Shown: positions 29,713 to 37,255 of the stretch, piece by piece
How positions within the stretch are numbered: the stretch's first letter is position 1
Layout of the letters: the number at the start of each line of letters is the position of its first letter
Assembly: GCF_007828035.1 (NCBI RefSeq)
Contig: NZ_VITV01000002.1
Location: 675,591 to 739,590, forward strand
DNA length: 64,000 nt
Reading direction: 5' to 3'
Source of the DNA: Nitrospirillum amazonense
Lineage (GTDB): Bacteria > Pseudomonadota > Alphaproteobacteria > Azospirillales > Azospirillaceae
Translations under genes and position numbers: made by a program
The notes under the pieces: generated by a model
What the model was told of the DNA's origin: nothing
The model's database searches: none
The model's input: only the letters and a program-made list of their open reading frames with translations

Positions 29713-30678
29713 TCATTGCGGCACGCTGGGCAGTCGTTTGCGGTCAGCCAGCATGGTGGTCACCTGCTCCGCGCGCTTGGGTGTCATGGCGGCCAGCACC
29801 GGGGCGGCCTTGGCCTCCTTCATACGGCTGATCACGTTCAGCAGCACCTTGTCGTCCATGGCCTCGAAGATGCGGGCGGCCTCGGCCGGCTTCATCGTCT
29901 CGTAAATCTTCACCAGGCTGTCCAGCTGCTGCGCCTGGTCGGCGTTGACCTGGTTGACCAGGCCGTCCAGCTGCTTTTTCAGCGCCTGCATCTCCGCCAG
30001 TTTCTGGTCCAGCCGCTGGGTCGCCACCTGCAGCATGGCCTCGCGCTGGTCCAGGTCGCGCTCGCGGCTGTCCAGGGCCTCGCGCCGTTCCGCCAGGCGC
30101 TGCAGCAGCTCCACGTCCTTGGGCGTGAAAGTCTGGCCGTCGGTGGGGCTGCCGGAAGGCTCGGGCTTGCCGCCCTCCGCCTTGGCGTCCCCTTTTGCGG
30201 CGCCCTCGGCAGGCTTGGCGGCCGGTGCTTCCGCCGGCTTCGCCGGGGCGGCAGCGGTTGCCTGGGCAGCGGGTGTCTGGCCAGAAGGCGTTTGCGAGGC
30301 GGGCTTCTCCGGTGCCGGGCTCTGCGCCTTGGCGGCCGGCACGTCGGGCGGGGCGGCGCCCACGGTCAGCGTCCACCACATGTCCCCCGCCCGCGCCCCC
30401 AGCAGCAGCACGGCGGCGAAGATCGTGGCCGGCAGCAGGCGCACGCGCAGGCGCCGCCACAGCGGAACCTTGGGGGCCTCGTCCTTCCTGGCCACGCGGC
30501 CCTTGCCCGCAGTGGCGCGCGTTCCCGCCGGGCGCGCGCCTGCCGGCACCGGACGCTGGGTCCGGGGCACCTGGGGGGCGACGGCCTTGGGGACGGCCCC
30601 GGTGAGGGGTGCCCCAGGCGTTGTCCCGAGGGCGGCTGTTGGCCGGCCTTGCCGGGGAGCCGAAGGTTCAGCCGTCAT
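29713..30678 (-). CDS. motE: MotE-like flagellar motility protein
   Basis: A 321-residue protein with a cytoplasmic Pro/Ala-rich N-terminus, one membrane helix (about residues 80-100, PATIFAAVLLLGARAGD), a Pro/Ala/Lys-rich linker, a coiled coil (about 190-240, RREALDSRERDLDQREAM) and a C-terminal MgtE-N-like domain (VKIYETMKPAEAARIFEAM, then LNVISRMKEAKAAPVLAAM). MotE is the periplasmic chaperone described in rhizobia; the domain order fits. The start overlaps the DUF6468 stop, showing operon structure with fliM upstream. Confidence 0.85.
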   Translation of the reverse strand: MTAEPSAPRQGRPTAALGTTPGAPLTGAVPKAVAPQVPRTQRPVPAGARPAGTRATAGKGRVARKDEAPKVPLWRRLRVRLLPATIFAAVLLLGARAGDMWWTLTVGAAPPDVPAAKAQSPAPEKPASQTPSGQTPAAQATAAAPAKPAEAPAAKPAEGAAKGDAKAEGGKPEPSGSPTDGQTFTPKDVELLQRLAERREALDSRERDLDQREAMLQVATQRLDQKLAEMQALKKQLDGLVNQVNADQAQQLDSLVKIYETMKPAEAARIFEAMDDKVLLNVISRMKEAKAAPVLAAMTPKRAEQVTTMLADRKRLPSVPQ

Positions 30679-31622
30679 TGACGCATGTTCTCCAAGGCCT
30701 GGAGCAATTCACGCTCCGCGCGCGAGCGGGCCTCGGGCAGGGTGCCGCCCGCCTGGCCACCAGCGGCCTCGCCCCCGGCGGCGGCTCCCGGTGCCGGCAG
30801 GCGCGCGGGCGCCGGGCGCGGCGCGGGGCGGTTGTCGTCCAGGCCGGCGTCGTTGTCATAGCGGTCGCCCGGCCGCTCGGGCCGGGAGGCGCGTTCGGGC
30901 ACGCGCCCGCCATTCAATGGGTCGCCAGCAGCCCGTTCCCCCGCGAGGCGCTCGGCCATTTGCCGCTCGGCGATCTGGCGTTCCGCCGCCATCCGTTCGG
31001 CCAACTGGCGTTCGGCGATGGAGCGTTCAGCGAGCCGTTCCTGACCGCCACGCTCGCCCTCCAGCCGTGCCGGCAGCGGGCGCGGATCGGGGCGGATGCC
31101 ATCTGGGCGGACGCCGTCTGCTCGGACACCGGCGCGCGGCGCCTCGGACCGGTGGCCGTTCACGCCGCCTACCATCCCGCCACTGGCCATGCCGCCACTG
31201 GCGACGCTGCCGCGCAGGGCTTCCGCCCGGGGCAGGTCGCGAGGCTCCGGCCGGCTGTCGCGCGCCGGCTCCGGTGGCGCGGCGTTGGCGCGGGCACGCC
31301 CGGCGGCGCCCTCAAGGCGCGCGGCCAGGGCATCGGCCGCCTGGGTCATCTGCTCCAGCTCTTCCCGCATCTTGTCGGCGCGGCCGATCAGGTACTGCAG
31401 CGCCTCGCCGGACTCGGCGGCGGCCTTGCGCATGCCCTTCACGCCGGCATCGGCCTGGGCGGTGGCCTCGCTGAACTCCCGCACCAGGGCCTCCATCTCG
31501 CCCCGGCTGTCGCGCAGCTGGGCGATCTGGCGGTTCAGGCGCAGGGCGTAAACGATGGTGGCGACCAACAGGCCGCCGACCACCACATCCAAGGCCAGGG
31601 AAAGCAGGATGGTCAGGCTCAT
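30675..31622 (-). CDS. DUF6468 flagellar-operon membrane protein
   Basis: A 315-residue protein with an N-terminal membrane helix (residues about 4-24) followed by the DUF6468 signature LRLNRQIAQLRDSRGEMEAL and a coiled-coil helix up to residue 105. The rest is disordered, Pro/Arg-rich, with a run of AERQxAER repeats around residues 200-235. Such proteins sit next to fliM in many alphaproteobacteria; the arrangement resembles Caulobacter PflI, a proline-rich flagellar positioning protein, but equivalence is not shown. Start and stop overlap fliM and motE by four bases each. Confidence 0.8.
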   Translation of the reverse strand: MSLTILLSLALDVVVGGLLVATIVYALRLNRQIAQLRDSRGEMEALVREFSEATAQADAGVKGMRKAAAESGEALQYLIGRADKMREELEQMTQAADALAARLEGAAGRARANAAPPEPARDSRPEPRDLPRAEALRGSVASGGMASGGMVGGVNGHRSEAPRAGVRADGVRPDGIRPDPRPLPARLEGERGGQERLAERSIAERQLAERMAAERQIAERQMAERLAGERAAGDPLNGGRVPERASRPERPGDRYDNDAGLDDNRPAPRPAPARLPAPGAAAGGEAAGGQAGGTLPEARSRAERELLQALENMRQ

Positions 31623-32698
31623 GTCGGCGCGGTCTCCGGCTTGGGCGCCTCGCGGTCGATGCGGACCGCGATGTTGCCGCCCTTGCGCCCCATGCGGCCC
31701 AGGAACATGGGCACGTCACCGCACCGCAGCTCGATGGTGTCGTCCGGCGCCACGTTCAGCAGCACGCGCGACCCCACCTTCCAGTTCAGCACGTCGTAGA
31801 GCGACAGCGTGATCTCATCCAGCACCGCCGACAGGTGCACGTCGGTCATCCACAGCTCGCTGGCCAAGTGGGTTTCCCAGATGCTGTCGCGGCCGAACTT
31901 TTCACCCATGAACATCTGCAGCAGCAGTTCGCGCACGGGTTCCAGGGTGGCGTAGGGGATCAGCAGTTCCAGGCGGCCGCCGCGATCCTCCATGTCGATG
32001 CGCAGCTTCACCAGCACGGCGGCGTTGGCCTGGCGGGCGATGGTGGCGAAACGCGGGTTGGTTTCCAGCCGGTCGAAACGGAAGGTGACGGGCGACAGGG
32101 GGTCGAAGGCGGCCGACAGGTCGGACAGCACCACGTGCACCATGCGCTCCACCAGGTTGCGCTCGATGGTGGTGTAGGGGCGGCCCTCGATGCGCATGGC
32201 CGCCGTGCCGCGCCGGCCGCCCAACAGCACGTCGACGATGGAGTAGATCAGCGCCGAATCGATGACCATCAGGCCATAGTTGTCCCATTCCTCCGCCTTG
32301 CAGACGGCCAGCATGGCGGGCAGCGGAATGGAATTGAGATAGTCGCCGAAACGGACCGAGGAAATCTGGTCCAGGCTGACTTCCACGTTGTCGGAGGTGA
32401 AGTTGCGCAGGGAGGTCGACATCATGCGGACCAGGCGGTCGAACACCACCTCCAGCATGGGAAGGCGTTCGTAGTTCACCAGCGCCGAGTTGACCAGCGC
32501 CATGATGCCGGAATTGTCGCCGTCGCCGGCGCCGTCCTTGTCGAAGCCCAGCAGGCTGTCGATTTCGTCCTGGTTCAGGACGCGGGTGGCCCCGCCGCCC
32601 ATGTCGCCAAAGCCACTGTCGCCGGCGCCCTCGTCCGCCAAGGCCGCCCATTCGGCGGCCATGCGTTCCTCTTCACTCAGCTCCTGCGGATCCGGCAT
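31619..32698 (-). CDS. fliM: Flagellar motor switch protein FliM
   Basis: C-ring switch protein of 359 residues that binds CheY-P and sets rotation direction. The CheY-binding peptide LNQDEIDSLLGF is at residues 41-52, displaced by a 40-residue acidic/glycine-rich N-terminal extension compared with enterobacterial FliM. The middle domain includes FDRLVRMMSTSLRNFTSDN and the LLGGRR turn, and the C-terminal SpoA domain includes VGSRVLLNVAPDDTIELRCGD. A sigma54-type site is about 135 bases upstream. It heads the operon running through DUF6468, motE, cheZ, the MotB-like pair and the TPR gene. Confidence 0.96.
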   Translation of the reverse strand: MPDPQELSEEERMAAEWAALADEGAGDSGFGDMGGGATRVLNQDEIDSLLGFDKDGAGDGDNSGIMALVNSALVNYERLPMLEVVFDRLVRMMSTSLRNFTSDNVEVSLDQISSVRFGDYLNSIPLPAMLAVCKAEEWDNYGLMVIDSALIYSIVDVLLGGRRGTAAMRIEGRPYTTIERNLVERMVHVVLSDLSAAFDPLSPVTFRFDRLETNPRFATIARQANAAVLVKLRIDMEDRGGRLELLIPYATLEPVRELLLQMFMGEKFGRDSIWETHLASELWMTDVHLSAVLDEITLSLYDVLNWKVGSRVLLNVAPDDTIELRCGDVPMFLGRMGRKGGNIAVRIDREAPKPETAPT

Positions 32699-32831
32699 CG
32701 GTCAGCGCTCCAGCGTCCAAAACGCGCATGCGGGCCCCCGGCCCCCCAAGAACCACCCATCAGGAAACCGGGCGGGGCGCCGAATGTTCAGAAACATGCA
32801 CGTACCAGGCCATATTACAATCGGCGGGGCG

Positions 32832-32846
32832 GCAATATCCATGCCA
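32832..32846 (-). promoter_or_regulatory. Sigma54-type promoter of the fliM operon
   Basis: Read leftward the bases are TGGCATGGATATTGC: -24 TGGCA and -12 TTGC at exact sigma54 spacing, one mismatch to TGGCACG-N4-TTGC. It lies between fliL and fliM, so fliL is probably expressed from elsewhere and the motor operon has its own sigma54 promoter. Confidence 0.75.
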
Positions 32847-32859
32847 GCAAGCAGGCGCC

Positions 32860-32894
32860 CCCAAACCCAATCACCCAAACCCAATCACCCAAAC
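32860..32894. repeat. 14-bp tandem repeat, 2.5 copies
   Basis: The unit CCCAAACCCAATCA is repeated at 32860-32873 and 32874-32887, with a 7-base partial third copy. It lies between the fliM promoter and the fliL stop codon. Confidence 0.85.
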
Positions 32895-32926
32895 GATGAC
32901 AAGGCCGTTTAAGGCCCCATCTCATC

Positions 32927-33463
32927 TCACTGTGATTGTACCAGAATTTCCTCAAACAGCACGTCCCTCACCCGCACCGGGGCGGCCGCCGCGTTCACCC
33001 GCTGCAGCAACTCCTCGCGCAGGCGGTAAATGCCGGCCGATCCCTTGAGATCATCCAACCGCAGTTCCCGCAGATAGGTCTGGAAGGTATCGACGATGCG
33101 CGGGGTGGCCAGGGTCAGCTTGGGCCTGTCCTCTTCCTTGTAGATCTCCAGCTGGATCTTCAGCTTCAGGAAGGCCGGGCGGCGCTCATTTGTCTGCAGG
33201 TTGATCAGCAATTCGCCCAGCGGGAAGAACACCGGAGGCGCCTTGGGATCGAACGCCTCCTCCGCGGCGGCGGGCTTTTCCTCCACCTCCTCCGCCTTCT
33301 TCTTGCCCAGCAACCCGTCCAGCAGGCCGCTGAAGATCAGGCCACCGGCGATGAGTGCGATGAGCAGCAGCGGCACCACCACGAACATGACGATCTTCTT
33401 GCCGCTGAATTTCTTTCGCGGCAGTTCCTGTTCGCCCCCACCATCCGTTTCGATGGCCGTCAT
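32927..33463 (-). CDS. fliL: Flagellar basal body-associated protein FliL
   Basis: A 178-residue bitopic inner-membrane protein that surrounds and supports stator units. A basic N-terminus precedes one membrane helix (about residues 25-45, VMFVVVPLLLIALIAGGLIF), an acidic/Ala linker and the periplasmic stomatin-like FliL domain (LINLQTNERRPAFLKLKIQLE, PRIVDTFQTYLREL, RVNAAAAPVRVRDVLFEEILVQ). The ATG at 33463 with GGGG upstream is preferred to a TTG four codons earlier. Separated from fliM by 228 bases. Confidence 0.94.
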   Translation of the reverse strand: MTAIETDGGGEQELPRKKFSGKKIVMFVVVPLLLIALIAGGLIFSGLLDGLLGKKKAEEVEEKPAAAEEAFDPKAPPVFFPLGELLINLQTNERRPAFLKLKIQLEIYKEEDRPKLTLATPRIVDTFQTYLRELRLDDLKGSAGIYRLREELLQRVNAAAAPVRVRDVLFEEILVQSQ

Positions 33464-33580
33464 GCTACCCCGCAACGCTCGTGCACCGGGCCCCGTTCGA
33501 ACGCCGTTCGGGTAGGGCCCACCATCCCGCCCCAGTACGGGGCAGGTTCATATAATCATGAAGGCGTTAACCCTTCCTTT

Positions 33581-33608
33581 CAACAAAATCGGGCCAACAA
33601 AATCGGGG
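33581..33608. repeat. 14-bp tandem duplication
   Basis: CAACAAAATCGGGC (33581-33594) is followed directly by CAACAAAATCGGGG (33595-33608). It lies upstream of fliL and 3' of the VOC gene. Confidence 0.8.
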
Positions 33609-33633
33609 GAAGGCGCCCCGCCTCGCTCCCCCC

Positions 33634-34026
33634 TCAGCTGAGGGGACGGCCGAAAAACAGGGTATAGCCGTCGGGATCCCTCAGTTCAAAGCCGCGCAGG
33701 CCGTCCCCCGTGTCCTGCAGCGGTACGGAAAAGACGGCGCCGCGCCCCAGGAATTCAGCGGCGAGCACGTCCGGTTCGTCGGTATTGACGTACGAGTCCC
33801 AGCGCGCGTTGGCCGCCCGTGCGGGGTTGGGCACCGGTTCCACCTCCACCGACTTCAGGAACAGCATGGCGCCATCCCGCACGACGATGGCGAAGAAGGG
33901 CGCCTCTTGCGGGGACATGTGCATGACCGTGAACCCCAGCGCGTCGCGGTAGAACGCCGCCGACGCCACCACATCCCGCACGATGAAGAATGGCGCCATG
34001 CCGTTCAGGATGGCGCGCGCGGTCAT
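33634..34026 (-). CDS. VOC (glyoxalase/bleomycin-resistance) family protein
   Basis: A 130-residue single-module VOC protein: PFFIVRDVVASAAFYRDALGF opens the fold and GFELRDPDGYTLFFGRP closes it. Members bind a metal and act as lyases, dioxygenases or resistance proteins; the ligand here cannot be named. It starts inside the stop codon of the amine oxidase gene (ATGA overlap), so the two are co-translated and may share a substrate pathway. Confidence 0.85.
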   Translation of the reverse strand: MTARAILNGMAPFFIVRDVVASAAFYRDALGFTVMHMSPQEAPFFAIVVRDGAMLFLKSVEVEPVPNPARAANARWDSYVNTDEPDVLAAEFLGRGAVFSVPLQDTGDGLRGFELRDPDGYTLFFGRPLS

Positions 34027-35423
34027 GATGGCAGCGCCAGCACGCGCTGGGCGGCGGCCACGCCCGTCTCATAGGCGCCGGGCAGCCAGCCGGGCCAGGT
34101 GAGCGAACAGGCCTCGCCGGCGAAGCACAGCCGGTCGCCCACAGGCTCCGACAGGATGCGGCGCGCCTCGGCATGGCCCGGCTTGGCCGCGGTCATGGCG
34201 CCCAGGGAATAGGGGTCGGCGCCCCACCGGCTGACGTGCCAGGCGGTGGCCTGCCGGCGGGTGAGCGATCCGAAGACGTCGGCCACGGCGTCGCGCACCA
34301 GGTCCACCGCCTCCTGATCCTTGGCCGTTTCCAGCTGGCGGGCCAGGTCGCCGCCCACCGTGGCGATGGCCAATTCCCGGCCGAAGGGGCGCAGGCACAG
34401 ATCCAGCACACGGCCGTCGCCGCGCACCTGGTCCAGGGCGGTGAAGGGGTCGCAATCCAGGCTGTCGGGCTTGTAGCCCAGCGCGATGCGGTTGACCAAG
34501 CCGGTGGTCAGGCCGTCGAACGCGGTGCGCACGCCCTCCGGCAAGGGCGGGTCGAAGGTGACGCCGCCCGAGGCCAGCACCGAAATGGGCACGGTGATGA
34601 TGGCGGCATCGGCGCTGACTACGCCCTTGGGCGTGGTGACCCGCACACCGCTGCCCGACCAGTCGATGCGGCTGACGGGACTGGACAGGGTGATCTTGAC
34701 GTCGCGCGCCATGTCCTTGGCGAGGCTGGCGACGGCGGTGCCGATGCCACGCGGGAACCACAGCGCCGCCTCCGCATCCGGTCGGCGCGCGGCGTCCAGG
34801 CTGGACAGGTCCTTCAGCTCGACGCCGAAGTCCAGGGGCCCCACCAGGGCGGTGGCCAGCTGGCCCAGGTTCCCCAGGTCAGGCACCAGTTCGGCGGCCG
34901 AGCGGTCGACCTGGGCGCGGCCGGCCTCCTTCACCGCCCGCTCCAGCCGGTCGATGGCGTCGGCGGCCGCCGCATCGGTGTCGGCGTCGGCCTCCTTGGC
35001 GTCGAAGAACAGCAGGTCGTCGGCGCCGTCGTCCGGCACTGTTTCCATGCCGCGCTCATCCAGCAGGCGGCGCAGGGGATTGTCGGCCGTGGCTTCCAGC
35101 GAGCCGCAGCCGATATCGTAAGGGAAACCGAAGGGCTTGGACTCCGTCCAGGCCCTGCCGCCCACACGGGTGCGGGCCTCCAGCACGGTGACCTCGGCCC
35201 CGGCCTGCCGCAGGGTGCCGGCAGCCGCCAGTCCGGCCAGGCCGGCCCCGATGACCACGACCGTGCGGCCGGGACGGATAGGTGCCGGACGGCTGGCCAC
35301 CGCCCCCGCCAAGCCGGGCAGGCCGCCCGTCAGCAAGGGCGCCAACGCCAGTCCGCCAACCAGGCCGCGCCGCGACAGCCCGGCGCCTGCCAAGAAACCC
35401 GGTGATCGGGAAGAACCCGACAT
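34023..35423 (-). CDS. Exported flavin-dependent amine oxidase
   Basis: A 466-residue flavoprotein of the monoamine oxidase family, oxidising an amine to an imine with release of peroxide. The N-terminus holds a twin-arginine type export signal (SRRGLVGGLALAPLL), then the FAD-binding VVVIGAGLAGLAAAGTLRQ motif and the GGRAWTE loop at about residues 53-95. The C-terminal FAD segment FAGEACSLTWPGWLPGAYETG is complete. Substrate unknown (polyamine, histamine or aromatic amine oxidases share these motifs). Co-translated with the downstream VOC protein. Confidence 0.87.
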   Translation of the reverse strand: MSGSSRSPGFLAGAGLSRRGLVGGLALAPLLTGGLPGLAGAVASRPAPIRPGRTVVVIGAGLAGLAAAGTLRQAGAEVTVLEARTRVGGRAWTESKPFGFPYDIGCGSLEATADNPLRRLLDERGMETVPDDGADDLLFFDAKEADADTDAAAADAIDRLERAVKEAGRAQVDRSAAELVPDLGNLGQLATALVGPLDFGVELKDLSSLDAARRPDAEAALWFPRGIGTAVASLAKDMARDVKITLSSPVSRIDWSGSGVRVTTPKGVVSADAAIITVPISVLASGGVTFDPPLPEGVRTAFDGLTTGLVNRIALGYKPDSLDCDPFTALDQVRGDGRVLDLCLRPFGRELAIATVGGDLARQLETAKDQEAVDLVRDAVADVFGSLTRRQATAWHVSRWGADPYSLGAMTAAKPGHAEARRILSEPVGDRLCFAGEACSLTWPGWLPGAYETGVAAAQRVLALPS

Positions 35424-35559
35424 GTCACGCCTTCCGACTTACCATCTTCGGCGGGGATGATACCGCCCAGGAAGCGGCCCTGTCACCGCGCCATCCGGCG
35501 GATGCGCCATTTCGTCCTTTCAGGATAAGGGCTTCGTCCTCAAGCGCGGGAAGCCGCCA

Positions 35560-37173
35560 TTAGCCCAGGGCGGAGGTGGTGACGGCGCGGTTCTGCTCAC
35601 GCGTCTTCTGGAAGCGGATCTTGGGATAATCCTCCTGCGCGCGGTTCAGCTGCCAGCTGTTGCGCGCCAGGAAGACCAGGGCCCCGTCGTGATCCTCCGC
35701 CAGGGCGGAGCGGTTGCTGTCCAGGAAGGACTTCAGCACCACCGGGTCATCGCATTCGATCCAGCGGGCCGAATCATAACCGCATGATTCGAACTTGGCC
35801 TTGATGTCGTATTCGGCATCGATGCGGGCGGCCAGCACCTCGAACTGCAGCGGACCGACGACGCCCACCACCCAGTCGGCACCGATCAGCGGCTTGAACA
35901 CCTGGCTGGCGCCCTCCTCCGCGAAATGCTCCAGCGCCTTGCGCAGGTGCTTCATCTTCATGGGGTCGTCCAGCTTCACCCGCTGCAGCAGTTCAGGCGC
36001 GAAGCTGGGCACGCCGGTGTAGCGCAGGTCCTCGCCCTCGGTCAGCGTGTCGCCGATGCGCAGCGTGCCGTGGTTGGGAATGCCGATGATGTCGCCGGGA
36101 TAGGCGTCCTCCGCCAGTTCCCGGTCGCGGGCCAGGAACAGCACAGCGTTGTTGACCGCCAGCAGCTTGCCCGAGCGCATGTGCTTCAGCTTCACGCCCC
36201 GGCGGAAATGGCCGGAGCACAGGCGGAAGAAGGCGATGCGATCGCGGTGGTTGGGGTCCATGTTGGCCTGGACCTTGAACACGAAGCCGGTGACCTTGGG
36301 CTCCTCCGGCTGCACCGTGCGGCTGTCGGCCTGCTGCGGCCGTGGCGACGGCGCGTAGGCCGCCAGGCCCAGCAGCAGCTCGCGCACGCCGAAGTTATTG
36401 ATGGCGCTGCCGAAGAACACCGGGGTCTGGTGGCCTTCGCGATAGGTTTCCAGGTCGAAGGGCGGGCACAGTTCCCGCACCATGGCCACGTCCTCGCGCA
36501 GCTTGGCCACCTGGTCGGCGGGCAGCAGCTCATCCAGCTTGGGATCGTCCAGGCCGTCGCACTGGATGCCCTCGCTGGCGACGTCGCCTTGGCGGCGGTC
36601 CAGCAGGACCAGCCGGTCGCGGATCAGGTCATAGCAGCCGCGGAAGTCAGGGCCGGAACCGATGGGCCAGGAACCGGGCGTCACCTCCAGCTGCAGGTCG
36701 CGCTCCACCTCGTCCATCAGGTCGAAGGGGTCGCGGGCCTCGCGGTCCATCTTGTTGACGAAGGTGATGATGGGCACGTTGCGCAGGCGGCAGACCTCGA
36801 ACAGCTTGCGGGTCTGCGCCTCGATGCCCTTGGCGGCGTCGATGACCATGACCGCGCTGTCCACGGCCGTCAGCGTGCGGTAGGTGTCTTCGGAAAAGTC
36901 TTCGTGGCCCGGCGTGTCCACCAGGTTGAAGGTGCGGTCGGCATAATCGAAGTTCATCACCGACGCGGTGACGGAGATGCCACGCTCCCGCTCCACCTTC
37001 ATCCAGTCCGACCGGGCGCGCCGCTGCTCGCCGCGCGCCTTGACCGCGCCCGCCATCTGGATGGCGCCGCCGAACAGCAGCAGCTTTTCCGTCAGCGTGG
37101 TCTTGCCGGCGTCGGGGTGCGCGATGATGGCGAACGTCCGACGGTTATGGACTTCCTGGGGGAGCGCGCTCAT
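35560..37173 (-). CDS. prfC: Peptide chain release factor 3
   Basis: Ribosomal GTPase that removes RF1/RF2 after termination. The 537-residue protein has the G-motifs AHPDAGKTTL (G1), DTPGHEDF (G3) and NKMDRE (G4), plus the RF3-specific GAVKARG segment and the C-terminal domain containing VVGVVGPLQFEVLAARIDAEY. Length and motifs agree with RF3 rather than EF-G. The downstream helicase gene on the same strand is not upstream-coupled; a strong terminator for the helicase lies just before prfC. Confidence 0.97.
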   Translation of the reverse strand: MSALPQEVHNRRTFAIIAHPDAGKTTLTEKLLLFGGAIQMAGAVKARGEQRRARSDWMKVERERGISVTASVMNFDYADRTFNLVDTPGHEDFSEDTYRTLTAVDSAVMVIDAAKGIEAQTRKLFEVCRLRNVPIITFVNKMDREARDPFDLMDEVERDLQLEVTPGSWPIGSGPDFRGCYDLIRDRLVLLDRRQGDVASEGIQCDGLDDPKLDELLPADQVAKLREDVAMVRELCPPFDLETYREGHQTPVFFGSAINNFGVRELLLGLAAYAPSPRPQQADSRTVQPEEPKVTGFVFKVQANMDPNHRDRIAFFRLCSGHFRRGVKLKHMRSGKLLAVNNAVLFLARDRELAEDAYPGDIIGIPNHGTLRIGDTLTEGEDLRYTGVPSFAPELLQRVKLDDPMKMKHLRKALEHFAEEGASQVFKPLIGADWVVGVVGPLQFEVLAARIDAEYDIKAKFESCGYDSARWIECDDPVVLKSFLDSNRSALAEDHDGALVFLARNSWQLNRAQEDYPKIRFQKTREQNRAVTTSALG

Positions 37174-37206
37174 GGGACCAAACGTAAGGCTGAAGTCTTA
37201 AAAGGC

Positions 37207-37240
37207 GAAAACGGGGCCGTCCGGTGCTGGACGGCCCCGT
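37207..37240 (-). terminator. Intrinsic terminator of the RNA helicase gene
   Basis: ACGGGGCCGTCC and GGACGGCCCCGT form a perfect 12-bp stem with a six-base loop; leftward it is followed by TTTTCGCCTTTT. It lies between the helicase stop and prfC. Confidence 0.85.
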
Positions 37241-37255
37241 CATCAAACGCGGGAC

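Noticed and set aside
33541-33620. Sigma54 site before fliL
   Set aside because: TTGGCCCGATTTTGTTG has GG but the GC at -12 is missing at correct spacing.
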